A stretch of 64,000 nucleotides of DNA from Pelagisphaera sp964404745 (GCA_964404745.1 CAYOLG010000001.1:132415-196414); one strand, 5' to 3'; numbered from the stretch's first letter, positions 52,862 through 62,984 are shown. Made by a program: numbers and translations. Notes: a model not told the origin generated them from the letters alone.

Positions 52862-53798
52862 GTTCAGTTTTTCAGAATTTCTAGACAAACTGGTCTTGCT
52901 TGTGGCTATGTTGGTTTTCCTGCTAATGGGTATTTACAGTATACGAAGTGTGAAAACTTTGGATACGCTTTCCACTCAAAGTTCGCCGATGCTCTCCGAG
53001 AGCAAGGTGGATGTAGAAGTTTATGATATCAAAGCTCCTTTGCCGGACGCGGTGTCTTGGGAGCGGCCGCAAAATCAATCCCGCGGCGAAGATTGGGTGT
53101 TTGACGTTTTTACGCCGCCCGTACTCTACTACAACCCAACCTCGAGAGAGTTTGCGGTCACCAAGCCAGTTCTCACTTCAGCGCCGGAACGCGATCCATG
53201 GAAGGCTTTCGAAATTGAGCTCGTCGAAGTTAGGCAACGCCCCTACCGACTCCAGTTGGTAGGCTATGCCGGGGAGGCAGGAAATTACTTGGCCTATTTC
53301 GAATTTCTAGATACCAAAGAGCTGATTCTAGCCAAGCAGGGAAAGCTGCTCGTGGAAGCGGGGGTAAAGGTCCTCTCCTTCGAAGTAAAGCAGATGAAAG
53401 TCGAGCAAGAGGGGAGCATGCCTGTGTTCGAAAAAGTGGGTGTCGCTCGATTGATGGATTACGAAAACGACCAAGAGGTCTACCTTACCAATTTGGAAAC
53501 CAAGCTGTTTTCGGATCTCGAAGCGACGATTCGCTCAAAAGATTCGGGCTCGACTTTCGTAGTGAGGGAAGGAAGCCAAGTAGAGATGGATGATAGCGCA
53601 TACGTCATCGGAGCGCTGTCGAGCAATCCTCCTGAAGCTATGGTAACGAAAGTTTCGATGGATGGCGGCAAACGGCTTTCCAAGTTGCTAACGCCCTTGT
53701 CTGGAGATAATTTACTTAATCAAGGTACCCAAAATAAAGATACGTATAGCCCCTTTGCTATTCGTCCGAGGGCAGCCGAATCTGAACCCGAAAGCTAG
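52854..53798 (+). CDS. Amuc_1099-like pilus system protein (PilP-like position)
   Basis: A 314-residue protein starting at ATG 52854 (MFRFSFSEFLDKLVLLVAML) after a strong ribosome-binding site (GGGGGGAGGA). It has one N-terminal membrane helix (about residues 12-30), a proline-rich linker and a beta-rich C-terminal half (YRLQLVGYAGEAGNYLAYFE, KQGKLLVEAGVKVLSFEVKQ). The PilP gene occupies this place in standard pil operons, and PilP links PilO to the secretin. Homology to PilP is not clear from sequence, but the position and topology fit that role. Confidence 0.72.
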   Translation: MFRFSFSEFLDKLVLLVAMLVFLLMGIYSIRSVKTLDTLSTQSSPMLSESKVDVEVYDIKAPLPDAVSWERPQNQSRGEDWVFDVFTPPVLYYNPTSREFAVTKPVLTSAPERDPWKAFEIELVEVRQRPYRLQLVGYAGEAGNYLAYFEFLDTKELILAKQGKLLVEAGVKVLSFEVKQMKVEQEGSMPVFEKVGVARLMDYENDQEVYLTNLETKLFSDLEATIRSKDSGSTFVVREGSQVEMDDSAYVIGALSSNPPEAMVTKVSMDGGKRLSKLLTPLSGDNLLNQGTQNKDTYSPFAIRPRAAESEPES

Positions 53799-53820
53799 GA
53801 CTGTCTAGCTCCCCACGAAT

Positions 53821-56376
53821 ATGAAAAACAAGATTTGTAAATTGAGAAACTGCTTGGCTAGTTCGTCGCTGGCGATCATCGCGGTTTTCATCTGCGTGCC
53901 GCTATTCGGTCAAAGCGAGATCGATACAAAAATTCGGTTGATGTCCGAGGCGCTTCAAGCTCGCGACTCGGGGGATTACGAAACCGCCAAAGCTCGGCTA
54001 AACCAACTGCTGGAAATATCGCCCGACGATCGTTCTGTACAAAGCATCCTCAGGAGCGTGGAAAATATGATCGAAGAGAGGAATGGGTCGGGTGGCGATC
54101 AATCGCGAATAGAAGTGGAGAGGAGGAATGCTTTGCAAAGCGAAGCAGAGTACTTGGCTAGGCTAGAGGCGGAGCGTATTGAAAAATCAATGATAAGCGC
54201 TCGAGAAATTCGTGAGATCGCCTTGCGGCAGTCCAGAAGGGGCGACTATGCTCTGGCCTTGAGAACGATTGGAAGCGCCTTGGATATGCTCGAGCCGAAT
54301 CCGTTGACCCAGACTTTGATAGACGAACTCAAGCGTGATGAACGCGATATTCTCAGAGGCCAAGCGGCCAGCGAAGCGAGGGAGTTGTCGGCATCGACAT
54401 CTAGCGACGGGCTTTTAGCCATCGATAGAGTGAGCCCTGATTTCGTTCGCTTGCAAGAGGAAATCGAAACGCTGGAGCTGAGAGGACGCAGTCAGTTTAT
54501 CGCGGGAGATATCGACGGGGCTGAAGCGACATTCAAGCAGATTGAGGCCTTGGACCCAAACAGCGCTATGGCCAAGAGTTTTTTGGTCAAGATATCGCAA
54601 GAGCGGCAATCCTTGGCCTACCTTAACAAGCTGAAATCGAGAGAGCAGCTCTTGGAGGAAGTTTCCAGCGCTTGGCAGCGACCTGGGATTTACGAAGAGC
54701 GTCCGGATATCGACCCCACGGTGATGGGTCCCGCGCCGCTGTTGCAGAAGCTCGATCGAATCATTATTTCAGATGTGAATTTTACGGAAGTGCCATTGAA
54801 CCAGGCGGTCAACACGCTCAGCGCGATTTCCGAAGACTTTGACAATACCGATACAGGCCCTCCAGGCGTCAACCTTGTTTTGCTTGATCCAGAGCGCACG
54901 AACCCGACGGTCAATATCACTTTGCGAAACCTGTCACTCAAGCGGATTCTAGATTTTATCGCCGATTCGGTTGGTTTTCAGTACGAAGTTCAGGAGGACG
55001 CTGTTGTGCTCAGGCCAGGAGGTGAGAATAGAAATCTGAATACGGAAGTATTCCCGGTTTCCCGTTCGACGGTCATTAGGATGACTGGCGTTTCCAACGG
55101 TTCTCCGGAGAGAGCGTTTGACAGCGATCCCTTCGATTCTGGTTCTGGAACGTCTTCGCCCGCCTTGGGTATGGCTAATGATACGCGAACGATCCAAAAT
55201 TTTCTGCAGCAAGCTGGAGTGGATTTCGTCAATACGGAAGGCAGCACTATGGCCTATGATGGGTCGGCCATGATTGTTACTCAGACAACGCGCAATCTTG
55301 AGCGCATTCGCAATATTCTCAATCGGTACACTGATGTTAAGCAGGTTGAGATCGAAGCTAAGTTTCTCGAGGTACAGGAAGGGACCATTGAAGAGCTCGG
55401 GTTTGATTGGGTTCTGACGCACAATAATAGCAGGACTCAGGCCAACCCTACTGGCACGGGAGAAGACTATCGAAGTTCGCTAAGGAATTTGGCGGGAATC
55501 AACTCTCCTTCCAACGTTTCCAGTTCGATTCTGATCGACGGTGTTCCGGTTGAAGAAATCACGCCACCCGATTTGCCAGGCAGCTTACCATTGGGTGTGG
55601 GCGCGGAGCCCCTTACGCGAGTTTTTGGAGACGTAGGAAAGATGAACTTGGATGTAGCGGTACGGGCCCTATCGCAAACCTCGGGATCTGATCTGCTAAG
55701 CGCGCCGAAGGTTACGGTGCTTTCCGGAAACCAGGCGGAAATTAATGTTAGCCAGGAGTTCCGTTACCCTACGCGCTACACGGATACGGAAAGCAACGTT
55801 GGCAATACGAGCGGCAGCTTGGATGGAGGCGCGGCAGGGGTAACGATCACGCCGGGTACGCCTGAAGATTTCGAGACGCGAAATATCGGAGTTCAACTCG
55901 CGGTGACGCCCATCGTTGAAGAGGATGACTACAGCATCACTCTGGAGCTTAATCCTCGGGTAACGGAGTTCGAAGGATTTGTCGAATACGGTGGGCCCAG
56001 CGTTGCAGTCACAGCGGGGCGTACAGTCAAGGTTCCCTCCGGGTTCTATCAGCCAATTTTCGCGGTTCGGGAAGTGTCTACGAAGGTCACTATTTGGGAT
56101 GGCGCTACGGTAGTCATGGGCGGGTTGACCCGAGAAGATGTGGTCACGGTCAACGACAAGGTGCCCTTTCTAGGAGATGTGCCTTTCTTTGGGCGATTCT
56201 TCCGCTCGGAAGGGGAGTCCTCGGCGAAGCGCAATCTTCTAATTTTCGTTACAGCGAATCTGGTCAGCCCAGGCGGCTCGCCGAAGCGGCAAACGCTGCG
56301 GGGCGTGCAGCCCGGAGCCCTGTTCCAAAACCCGACTATCGTCACTCCTGGAGGCAGCGAGTCACGGAGCCAGTAG
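53821..56376 (+). CDS. PilQ/GspD-family secretin, Amuc_1098-like
   Basis: Outer-membrane secretin of 851 residues. Signal peptide 1-31 (ending PLFGQ). An extended N-terminal helical region (about 35-300) has TPR-like repeats (ARDSGDYETAKARLNQLL, RGDYALALRTIGSALD, AGDIDGAEATFKQIEALDP). A secretin-and-TonB-like N domain follows (about 315-405). The secretin core starts near 505 (VEIEAKFLEVQEGTIEELGF) and ends in VPFLGDVPFFGRFFRS. The TPR-rich N-terminus is unlike enterobacterial PilQ and is the Amuc_1098 pattern. It is the last gene of the pilus-like operon. Confidence 0.88.
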   Translation: MKNKICKLRNCLASSSLAIIAVFICVPLFGQSEIDTKIRLMSEALQARDSGDYETAKARLNQLLEISPDDRSVQSILRSVENMIEERNGSGGDQSRIEVERRNALQSEAEYLARLEAERIEKSMISAREIREIALRQSRRGDYALALRTIGSALDMLEPNPLTQTLIDELKRDERDILRGQAASEARELSASTSSDGLLAIDRVSPDFVRLQEEIETLELRGRSQFIAGDIDGAEATFKQIEALDPNSAMAKSFLVKISQERQSLAYLNKLKSREQLLEEVSSAWQRPGIYEERPDIDPTVMGPAPLLQKLDRIIISDVNFTEVPLNQAVNTLSAISEDFDNTDTGPPGVNLVLLDPERTNPTVNITLRNLSLKRILDFIADSVGFQYEVQEDAVVLRPGGENRNLNTEVFPVSRSTVIRMTGVSNGSPERAFDSDPFDSGSGTSSPALGMANDTRTIQNFLQQAGVDFVNTEGSTMAYDGSAMIVTQTTRNLERIRNILNRYTDVKQVEIEAKFLEVQEGTIEELGFDWVLTHNNSRTQANPTGTGEDYRSSLRNLAGINSPSNVSSSILIDGVPVEEITPPDLPGSLPLGVGAEPLTRVFGDVGKMNLDVAVRALSQTSGSDLLSAPKVTVLSGNQAEINVSQEFRYPTRYTDTESNVGNTSGSLDGGAAGVTITPGTPEDFETRNIGVQLAVTPIVEEDDYSITLELNPRVTEFEGFVEYGGPSVAVTAGRTVKVPSGFYQPIFAVREVSTKVTIWDGATVVMGGLTREDVVTVNDKVPFLGDVPFFGRFFRSEGESSAKRNLLIFVTANLVSPGGSPKRQTLRGVQPGALFQNPTIVTPGGSESRSQ

Positions 56377-56441
56377 GTAAGCGGTATCCTCCGGTTGAGT
56401 TATTGGTTTGATTCGCTGCTTTTCGCGCGAAACGTTTGACC

Positions 56442-57332
56442 ATGGAAAAATACTTGCTCGTCGATGGATTCAATATGGCGTTCCGGGCCTATTACGCGGT
56501 TCACGAACTGACACGCTCAGATGGATTTCCTACAAATGCTCTATATGGGTGGGTTCGATCGATGTGGAAATTGATAGACGAGCAGAAGCCAAAGGAAACA
56601 ATCGTGTTTTTCGATTTAGGTGGGGCTCAAGCGAAATTGGAGTTGCTACCCCAATACAAAGCAAATCGTGGGGAGACTCCTGAGGACTTTGAAAAGCAAG
56701 TCCCGATTATCAAGGAACTGACGAGGGCGATGGGTTTTGGGATGTATGAAGAAAATGGGGTCGAATCAGATGATTTGCTTGCTGCCCACGCGAATCGGAT
56801 CTGTTCAGCAGATGAAAAAGCGAAAGTGTTTATCGTCAGTGCCGACAAGGATTTTGCCCAAAGCGTATCGGATCGCATCCACATGCTGTTGCCGCCGCCT
56901 ACCGCGAATCCAAGATTGGGGTGGAGAATACTGGATTCAAATGGCGTAGAAGAAAAATTTGGCGTATCGACGGAGCAAATTCCAGACTACCTTTCGCTCA
57001 TAGGCGATACGTCAGACAATATCCCTGGCGTCCCAGGAGTCGGACCGAAGACGGCCGCAAAATGGCTTAAAGAATATGGGGATCTGGATGGCGTGGCCAG
57101 CAATGTGGACCATTTGAAGCCAATCAGGTTTCGAGAGATTCTTCCGGCCATGATTGGGCAGCTGAAAATCAATCGGCAGATCATCGCTTTCGATCCAGAA
57201 TGCGGCCCGGAATCGATTCCTGATGGAAACGTGGACGCCCCTGCTTTATTTTCGATTCTTGAAGAGATGGAGATGAAAACCCATCTTAAAGAAGCCCGGA
57301 AGCGTTACGCTCAAGGCGAGTTGGCGCTGTAG
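56442..57332 (+). CDS. 5'-3' exonuclease (PolA-type FEN domain, stand-alone)
   Basis: A 296-residue flap/5' nuclease like the N-terminal domain of DNA polymerase I or ExoIX. Visible metal-site acids: LLVDGFN, FDLGGAQAK, YEENGVESDDLLA, SADKDF. The helix-hairpin-helix region reads SDNIPGVPGVGPKTAAKWL. ATG 56442 is preferred over the in-frame TTG at 56436. It would remove RNA primers or flaps. Whether polA elsewhere lacks this domain cannot be seen here. Confidence 0.9.
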   Translation: MEKYLLVDGFNMAFRAYYAVHELTRSDGFPTNALYGWVRSMWKLIDEQKPKETIVFFDLGGAQAKLELLPQYKANRGETPEDFEKQVPIIKELTRAMGFGMYEENGVESDDLLAAHANRICSADEKAKVFIVSADKDFAQSVSDRIHMLLPPPTANPRLGWRILDSNGVEEKFGVSTEQIPDYLSLIGDTSDNIPGVPGVGPKTAAKWLKEYGDLDGVASNVDHLKPIRFREILPAMIGQLKINRQIIAFDPECGPESIPDGNVDAPALFSILEEMEMKTHLKEARKRYAQGELAL

Positions 57333-57652
57333 GCGTTTTTATGCCTTTTCGAAAAAATAATGAATGTAAGGGCGGAGGCTGCATCCCGTTTCAGTCCCGT
57401 CCCCGGAGGGAATGCGCTCTAGGTCCAAGTTTGCAGCGTTAGTGCCCTTCATCCGATCCACGGACGGCGAGGCGACCGCCGCCTCGCGCTGAAAGGATCC
57501 GAGAAAACGCCACTTTACTCTTTCTTTTTTCAAGATGGCATTGTCCTGTGAAGAAAGCGGTTTATGTCCTGTGCATTTCGCTGGATCGAATCTCTGTTGT
57601 TTCCGGGCCCATCGATTAGGGCCTGTCGACTCTCAACCCGGAGGGCGAATTG
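57333..57652. other. 320-bp intergenic region with a hairpin
   Basis: No supported gene. A perfect 8-bp hairpin with a 5-nt loop (GCGAGGCG / CGCCTCGC, 57467-57487) is the only strong structure and looks REP-like. The tRNA-Met lies at the right edge on the opposite strand. Confidence 0.45.
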
Positions 57653-57727
<75 letters not shown>

Positions 57728-57783
57728 GACCGAATACAAGGGAGGAAAGGTGGAGCGGAATCTAAGTCAAGTCCTGTTTCTGG

Positions 57784-59040
57784 CTAGTCTGCAATCGCTT
57801 GCGAGACGAATTTTTCGATTTGGGCCAGCGCTTCACGAGGACCATCTTCCATTTTAAGGAGCTCGAGGCATTCATCGGCCTTTGTTTGAATCTGTCGGTT
57901 CGACTCAACTTGACTAACCTTCCTGAATAGCTGCTCGGGCCACTTGCGCTTTAAGCATTTCACTCCGCATCCAAGTCGGATCACTTCTGAACTAAAGAAA
58001 TCCTGATCTCCTATATGGGGAACGACAATTTGAGGTTTGCCTGCGTGGAGGGCAGAGGCTGTGGTTCCCGCTCCTCCGTGGTGAATGATGACAGATCCAT
58101 GCTGAAACAATTGGTCGTGCGACACCGGTCCGATCTGAAGAATGTGGGACGCGCTTTGAGGAACCTGGAATCCCGACCATCCGGTTTGCAAAATGAGCTT
58201 TCTATCTTTGGGCCAATGGTTGAGGAGTCGTTCGATATAGTCGTCCGGATTTTGGTAGACCATGCTGCCGAAAGTCAAAATAGGTGTGAGCTTGCCTCCG
58301 GTAAATTCCAAGACCTGCTGACTGATTTCTTCGATCTCGGGAGATTGCCACCTGCAGTATCCAGTGAATTGGAAGCGCCTGTTAAGTTTGGTTTTCGGTT
58401 GCATCAACGAGGGAGATACGGCGACGAGAACAAGTTTGGCGGACTTGGAAAAAAAGTCCCGTACTGGTGGGAGCCCCTTCTTTTTGAGAGTTCGTGAAAC
58501 AGTCTGATTGATCGCTGTATCTACCGCAATATTACATAGCTTCCAGGCAAACCGATTCCATCTGAGTTGTATCCAATAGGGGAGTCCGCGCAGTCTGGGT
58601 AAGCCGTGTGGCGGGCAGTAACGGGAGGGAACCGTGTTGTGGGCGAATGCGTAGGTAATGAAGGGGACCTTATGCTTTTTCGCGATCGAGCCGTTGATGG
58701 GAAATAGGTATGAGGAAATTAGGCAGTCGGCATTTTCTAGAATGCGTTCCATGACATCGATAGATTCTGCAAGATGAGGAAGAGCTGCCCGGTAGAGGAT
58801 CTTTAGTTGCCGAATGGGCGACTTCACTGTTTGCAGTTTGCCCATCCAGTTTGCCAGGTCGGATTGGCTCCAGTCTGGAGGGACTGGGTAAAAGTCGATT
58901 CCAGCGTTCTCAATATCCTTTTGAAATGGCTTGCTGGTGGCGAATCTCACTTGGTGGCCCGCTTTTTTGAGCATGACCGATAGACCGATTAGCGGGAAAA
59001 TGTCGCCGGTCGATCCGTGCGTGGTGATAACGATAATCAT
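57784..59040 (-). CDS. GT1/UGT-type glycosyltransferase
   Basis: A 418-residue GT-B glycosyltransferase. The N-terminus MIIVITTHGSTGDIFPLIGL carries the His of the acceptor site. The C-terminal nucleotide-sugar motif reads VIIHHGGAGTTASALHAGKP followed by PHIGDQ, the form seen in MGT/UgtP-like and sterol or rhamnolipid glucosyltransferases. Acceptor unknown. It stands alone between the tRNA and the helicase gene, and nothing adjacent suggests a pathway. Confidence 0.85.
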   Translation of the reverse strand: MIIVITTHGSTGDIFPLIGLSVMLKKAGHQVRFATSKPFQKDIENAGIDFYPVPPDWSQSDLANWMGKLQTVKSPIRQLKILYRAALPHLAESIDVMERILENADCLISSYLFPINGSIAKKHKVPFITYAFAHNTVPSRYCPPHGLPRLRGLPYWIQLRWNRFAWKLCNIAVDTAINQTVSRTLKKKGLPPVRDFFSKSAKLVLVAVSPSLMQPKTKLNRRFQFTGYCRWQSPEIEEISQQVLEFTGGKLTPILTFGSMVYQNPDDYIERLLNHWPKDRKLILQTGWSGFQVPQSASHILQIGPVSHDQLFQHGSVIIHHGGAGTTASALHAGKPQIVVPHIGDQDFFSSEVIRLGCGVKCLKRKWPEQLFRKVSQVESNRQIQTKADECLELLKMEDGPREALAQIEKFVSQAIAD

Positions 59041-59094
59041 CTATCTTTCTGGCCTATTGTCTCGATGGCCAGCGTTGATGGGCTGGCTCAGAGT

Positions 59095-61194
59095 TTATGA
59101 GGATGAGGGAAAGCGACGATGTAAAGGGGGTAGTGTTACATTCATGTTGCAAAACCGGGTTTCGCGATCCGATTTGCTCATTCGAATGAATTTGCGTTTG
59201 GGCAGGGTTTGCAGGAATCGCTTGCCGTAGGACTTGCTGAGTATGCGGGAATCCAGGATGGTTATGATTCCTTTGTCATCCTTTTTTCTGATCAGGCGGC
59301 CAATGCCCTGGCGAAATTTGATCAGGGCATCTGGAAGCGTGAGCTCTGCGAACGGGTTGCCGCCGAGCTCTTTGATGCGCTCGGATTTGGCTTCCTTTAT
59401 GGGATGGGTAGGCACGTCAAATGGAAGCTTGGTGATAATCACTTGCGAGAGGGCGCTACCTGGAACGTCGACTCCGGTCCAGAAACTGTCGGTCCCGAAA
59501 AGAACCCCATTGCCCGATTCCCGGAAGCGATTGGCAACCTCTGATCGGCTCAGGCCATTGCCTTGGAAAAAGAATTCCCGGCCGGATCGCGTTATCCGAT
59601 CCTCGAGGGCATCGCTCGCTTTGCGAAGGTCAGAATAGCTGGTGAACAAAGCCATCGAACCTCCATTGATCTTTCCGATGCAAAACCAAAGGTAATCGAT
59701 TATCGCTTCGATAGATAGATTGGAGTTCTCCAAGGTGGGGTGGGGAACATCGCTAGCGACGTATATGCGGGTATTGCTTTCGTAGTCGAAGGGAGACTCT
59801 ACGAGTTCGGCTCGCTCGGTTTCCGCCCCGATCTTCTTTTGAAAAGGATGTAGGTCCTGCCCGATCGATAAAGTTGCGCTGGTCAAAATAACGGATCTAT
59901 TATCTGTAAAGAGAGTGTCTTTCAGATAGGGGGCTACGTCAACAGGAGCGGTTCGCAGCGTTACGATTTGCTTTCTTCTACCACTTCGCTCGATCCAATG
60001 AACGTGGTCCTCTTCGGCTAGATCGATGAACTGCCTTATACCGGAATAGTAGCTGTGTATTTTCGCTCGCTGATCCTTTATTTCGTCGTGCATCGGACCA
60101 TCCTCAACTCTTGAAAGAACGGTATCCAATATTTGGACAACTACTTTTATGGGAGGAAGCAAAGTGGCGTCGGTCCAATCTGGCTCCGATATTCGGGCGA
60201 TGGGCCTTTTTTCAAGACGGGTAGCTGCTAGGTAGCTAAAGAATTCCTGGGACGCCTCCTGGGCCTCGACGATCTGCTGCAGTTGCTTGGGATGGCACCA
60301 TCTTCGAATGATCCCAGATTTTCGTTTGGGATTGAATAGGCTTTTAAGCTGCCGGTCCAGTCCGTAGGAACTGATGCGGGATCCAAAATGCTCAGTGGCG
60401 ACATCGGCGGCGGTATGGGCTTCATCGACAATCAGAAAATCGTCGGGCAGCAGGATGCCTTTCGCATTGGGCGCTAGACCGCCGGCGTTTATCAGGGCGA
60501 ATAGCAGACTATGGTTGACAACGACAATCTGCGCATTGCGCATTTCGAGGCGCGATTTCTGGTAATAACAGGTTCTCGGATCGCAGTTCTTCCGGTTGCA
60601 CGCGGATCCCTCGGCGTTGACCATTTCCCACACATCGAAATTCGGAACCGGGCCGAGTTCCTGTCTCAGCCCTGTGGCGGTTGAGGTTGACCATTTCTGA
60701 ATTCGGTGGAGTTCGTCTAGCTCGTCGTTCGGAAACAACTCGGTTTTGTTGACGATCGCGTTAGCTAGACGTGTAGGGCAGAGATAGTTCCCTTTGCCTA
60801 CTAGAACTACAGATTTAAATTCTGAGTACGGTTCGAGTTCGGGAATCGTTTTGAATAGACGTCGGCAAATAGCCAAATCCTTCTCCTCAATTTGCTCCTG
60901 AAGCGAAATTGTGTTGGAAGAAACGATACACGGGCGTCTGCTTTCGGTGGAGTGGATGATCCCAGGAATCAGATAGGCGAGGCTTTTTCCCACGCCTGTG
61001 CCTGCCTCGAAAATCAACGGGGTATCTTGCGACATCGATTCGCTGGCGGCTCGAGCCATTTCCGCCTGTTCTGGCCTATGCTCTAGATCCAAGGCAGTTT
61101 GCAGCCAGCCGGATGGTTCAAATACTCGGGATACGAGAGATTCTAATATCTTCGGGGAGTAGCGGCTTTCGGCTCCATCGTTGGGCGAGATCAT
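59095..61194 (-). CDS. dinG: DinG-family ATP-dependent DNA helicase
   Basis: Superfamily 2 XPD/DinG-type helicase of 699 residues. Motif I is FEAGTGVGKSLAYL, motif II is IVDEAHTAAD, and VVNHSLLFA lies before it. The cysteines between motifs Ia and II (CNRKNCDPRTCYYQK plus one upstream) fit a 4Fe-4S cluster. C-terminal motifs V and VI are LFGTDSFWTGVDVPG and KFRQGIGRLIRK. The family unwinds R-loops and damaged DNA structures. Confidence 0.9.
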   Translation of the reverse strand: MISPNDGAESRYSPKILESLVSRVFEPSGWLQTALDLEHRPEQAEMARAASESMSQDTPLIFEAGTGVGKSLAYLIPGIIHSTESRRPCIVSSNTISLQEQIEEKDLAICRRLFKTIPELEPYSEFKSVVLVGKGNYLCPTRLANAIVNKTELFPNDELDELHRIQKWSTSTATGLRQELGPVPNFDVWEMVNAEGSACNRKNCDPRTCYYQKSRLEMRNAQIVVVNHSLLFALINAGGLAPNAKGILLPDDFLIVDEAHTAADVATEHFGSRISSYGLDRQLKSLFNPKRKSGIIRRWCHPKQLQQIVEAQEASQEFFSYLAATRLEKRPIARISEPDWTDATLLPPIKVVVQILDTVLSRVEDGPMHDEIKDQRAKIHSYYSGIRQFIDLAEEDHVHWIERSGRRKQIVTLRTAPVDVAPYLKDTLFTDNRSVILTSATLSIGQDLHPFQKKIGAETERAELVESPFDYESNTRIYVASDVPHPTLENSNLSIEAIIDYLWFCIGKINGGSMALFTSYSDLRKASDALEDRITRSGREFFFQGNGLSRSEVANRFRESGNGVLFGTDSFWTGVDVPGSALSQVIITKLPFDVPTHPIKEAKSERIKELGGNPFAELTLPDALIKFRQGIGRLIRKKDDKGIITILDSRILSKSYGKRFLQTLPKRKFIRMSKSDRETRFCNMNVTLPPLHRRFPSSS

Positions 61195-61284
61195 AGTTGG
61201 CTGAATACCTGATTGGATCGACTCGATCGTTCAAACATTCGTTTTCAATTCCCGATCTCCCTAAAAGAAGGGAAGGTGGCATCG

Positions 61285-61824
61285 CTAGGAAATATATACG
61301 TGGTCACCCTCATCGACTAGCTCGAAAAATTCGACCATTTCCGTGTTGAGAAGCTGGATGCATCCGCCGCTGGCGGGCTCGCCGATCTTGTCCTCGTGGT
61401 TCGTTCCATGGAAATAGATGTAGCGACCATAGCTGTCGCATCCCGATCCCAAATTGTATCCGGGCTCCAGGCCGGATAACCGAAGAATGCGGGTGGTGAT
61501 CAAATTGGCTTCGCGATCCTTCGCATCGAGTTCGGCATAGGTTTTCCCTAGGGGAACTCTTCCCTTGAAAACCGTTCCGACGCGATTCCCCGCTCCAATC
61601 TTCTCCCCAATGCAGTGCAGGCCAATAGGCGTCCCATTAGAGCCTTCTTGGTTCGAAGGCGGTTTTTTTCCGGTGGACACTCGGAAAGTTCGAATGAGCG
61701 GTTCTTCGTCGTGAACCAGCCAGCAGGTTTGCCGCTCGATGGAAACGAACAGCTGTAGCGTTGTGGGCTTGATATTCAGAGATCGGGCCTTATGCGTGTA
61801 GCGCTCTTGTAATTCGGAAAGCAT
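61285..61824 (-). CDS. L,D-transpeptidase, YkuD domain
   Basis: Cross-links peptidoglycan through 3-3 bonds or anchors protein to it. From ATG 61824 (MLSELQERYTHK) the protein is 179 residues. A TTG four codons upstream is possible. The YkuD signature HGTNHEDKIGEPASGGCIQL is complete, with catalytic Cys155 and His139. The usual Arg after the Cys-Ile is Gln here. No signal peptide is seen at either start, which is odd for an enzyme of the periplasm. Confidence 0.86.
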   Translation of the reverse strand: MLSELQERYTHKARSLNIKPTTLQLFVSIERQTCWLVHDEEPLIRTFRVSTGKKPPSNQEGSNGTPIGLHCIGEKIGAGNRVGTVFKGRVPLGKTYAELDAKDREANLITTRILRLSGLEPGYNLGSGCDSYGRYIYFHGTNHEDKIGEPASGGCIQLLNTEMVEFFELVDEGDHVYIS

Positions 61825-61940
61825 TTCTGATTGCAATTAAATTGGAAGCGAGTGAGCGGTTTCGGGATCTAAATTCGAGATTCGGTCTGAGGCAAGCTGT
61901 AGGAGTAAAGCGATAACAATATTTGTGAGGATGCATTTCA

Positions 61941-62939
61941 ATGGCGTATAAAGTAGGGATCGTGGGGGCCACCGGAGCGGTTGGGTCTGAATTGCTAGGG
62001 CTATTGGAAAAGCGGAACTTTCCGGTCTCCGAATTAAGGCTTTTGGCTTCCAGCCGCTCGGTCGGCAAGCAGATCGATGCTTTCGGAGAGACGCACACTG
62101 TTGAGGAAGCGAATGAAGGAGCTTTTGAGGGACTGGATTTTGCCATCTTTTGCGCAAGTGGAGAGCTTTCCAAAGCGCTTTGCCCCGCGGCTGCCAAAGC
62201 TGGGGCAGTCGCGATTGATAATAGCTCGGCCTTTCGAATGGATCCCGATGTGCCCCTGGTTGTCCCGGAAATTAACGCGGAAGCGGCTAAAGAGCACCGA
62301 GGAATTATCGCCAACCCTAACTGCACAACTGCCATTACGTTGATGGCCACTTACCCGCTTCACCAGCGCTTCGGATTGAAGCGGATGGTTGCATCCACTT
62401 ATCAGGCAGTTAGCGGGAGCGGCGTAGCGGCGATGGAAGAGTTGGAAAGGCAAATGGGGCAACTCTCGCGCGGCGAGCCCCTAAGCGTGCAAGCCTATCC
62501 TTACCAAATAGCTATGAATGCTCTGCCCCATGTGGATGCCTTTTTGGAGAACGGCTACACGAAGGAGGAGATGAAAATGGTGAATGAAAGTCGCAAGATA
62601 ATGGACCTTCCTAAGCTGATTACAGCCTGTACCTGTGTTCGTATCCCGGTGATGCGTTCGCATTCAGTATCGGTGGATGCGGAGTTTGCTGAACCCGTTG
62701 ACGTAGAGGAAGCGCGATCCGCGATAAACTCGGCCAAGGGAATCGATTTGGTGGACGATCCGGACACACTATCGTATCCAATGCCGCTTGATTTCGCCAA
62801 CCGGGAAAACTGTGGAGTAGGTCGCATTCGGAAAGGTTTGGCTTTCGACAATGGATTGAGCTTTTGGGTAGTTGGAGATCAGCTCTGGAAGGGGGCGGCT
62901 CTCAATGCCATCCAAATCGCTGAATGCTTGCTTGAGTGA
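61941..62939 (+). CDS. asd: Aspartate-semialdehyde dehydrogenase
   Basis: Reduces aspartyl phosphate to aspartate semialdehyde, the step between LysC and Hom encoded at 34056-36613. The 332 residues carry the NADP loop GIVGATGAVGSELLGLL, the nucleophile Cys128 in ANPNCTT, the base in YQAVSGSG and the His in CTCVRIPVMRSHS. It is unlinked to the lysC-hom-thrC run by about 24 kb, so aspartate-family control is split. Confidence 0.95.
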   Translation: MAYKVGIVGATGAVGSELLGLLEKRNFPVSELRLLASSRSVGKQIDAFGETHTVEEANEGAFEGLDFAIFCASGELSKALCPAAAKAGAVAIDNSSAFRMDPDVPLVVPEINAEAAKEHRGIIANPNCTTAITLMATYPLHQRFGLKRMVASTYQAVSGSGVAAMEELERQMGQLSRGEPLSVQAYPYQIAMNALPHVDAFLENGYTKEEMKMVNESRKIMDLPKLITACTCVRIPVMRSHSVSVDAEFAEPVDVEEARSAINSAKGIDLVDDPDTLSYPMPLDFANRENCGVGRIRKGLAFDNGLSFWVVGDQLWKGAALNAIQIAECLLE

Positions 62940-62984
62940 TTGTCGGCATTTCGTTTTGTATGTGTTCTATCCAGTTTTTAGCCA

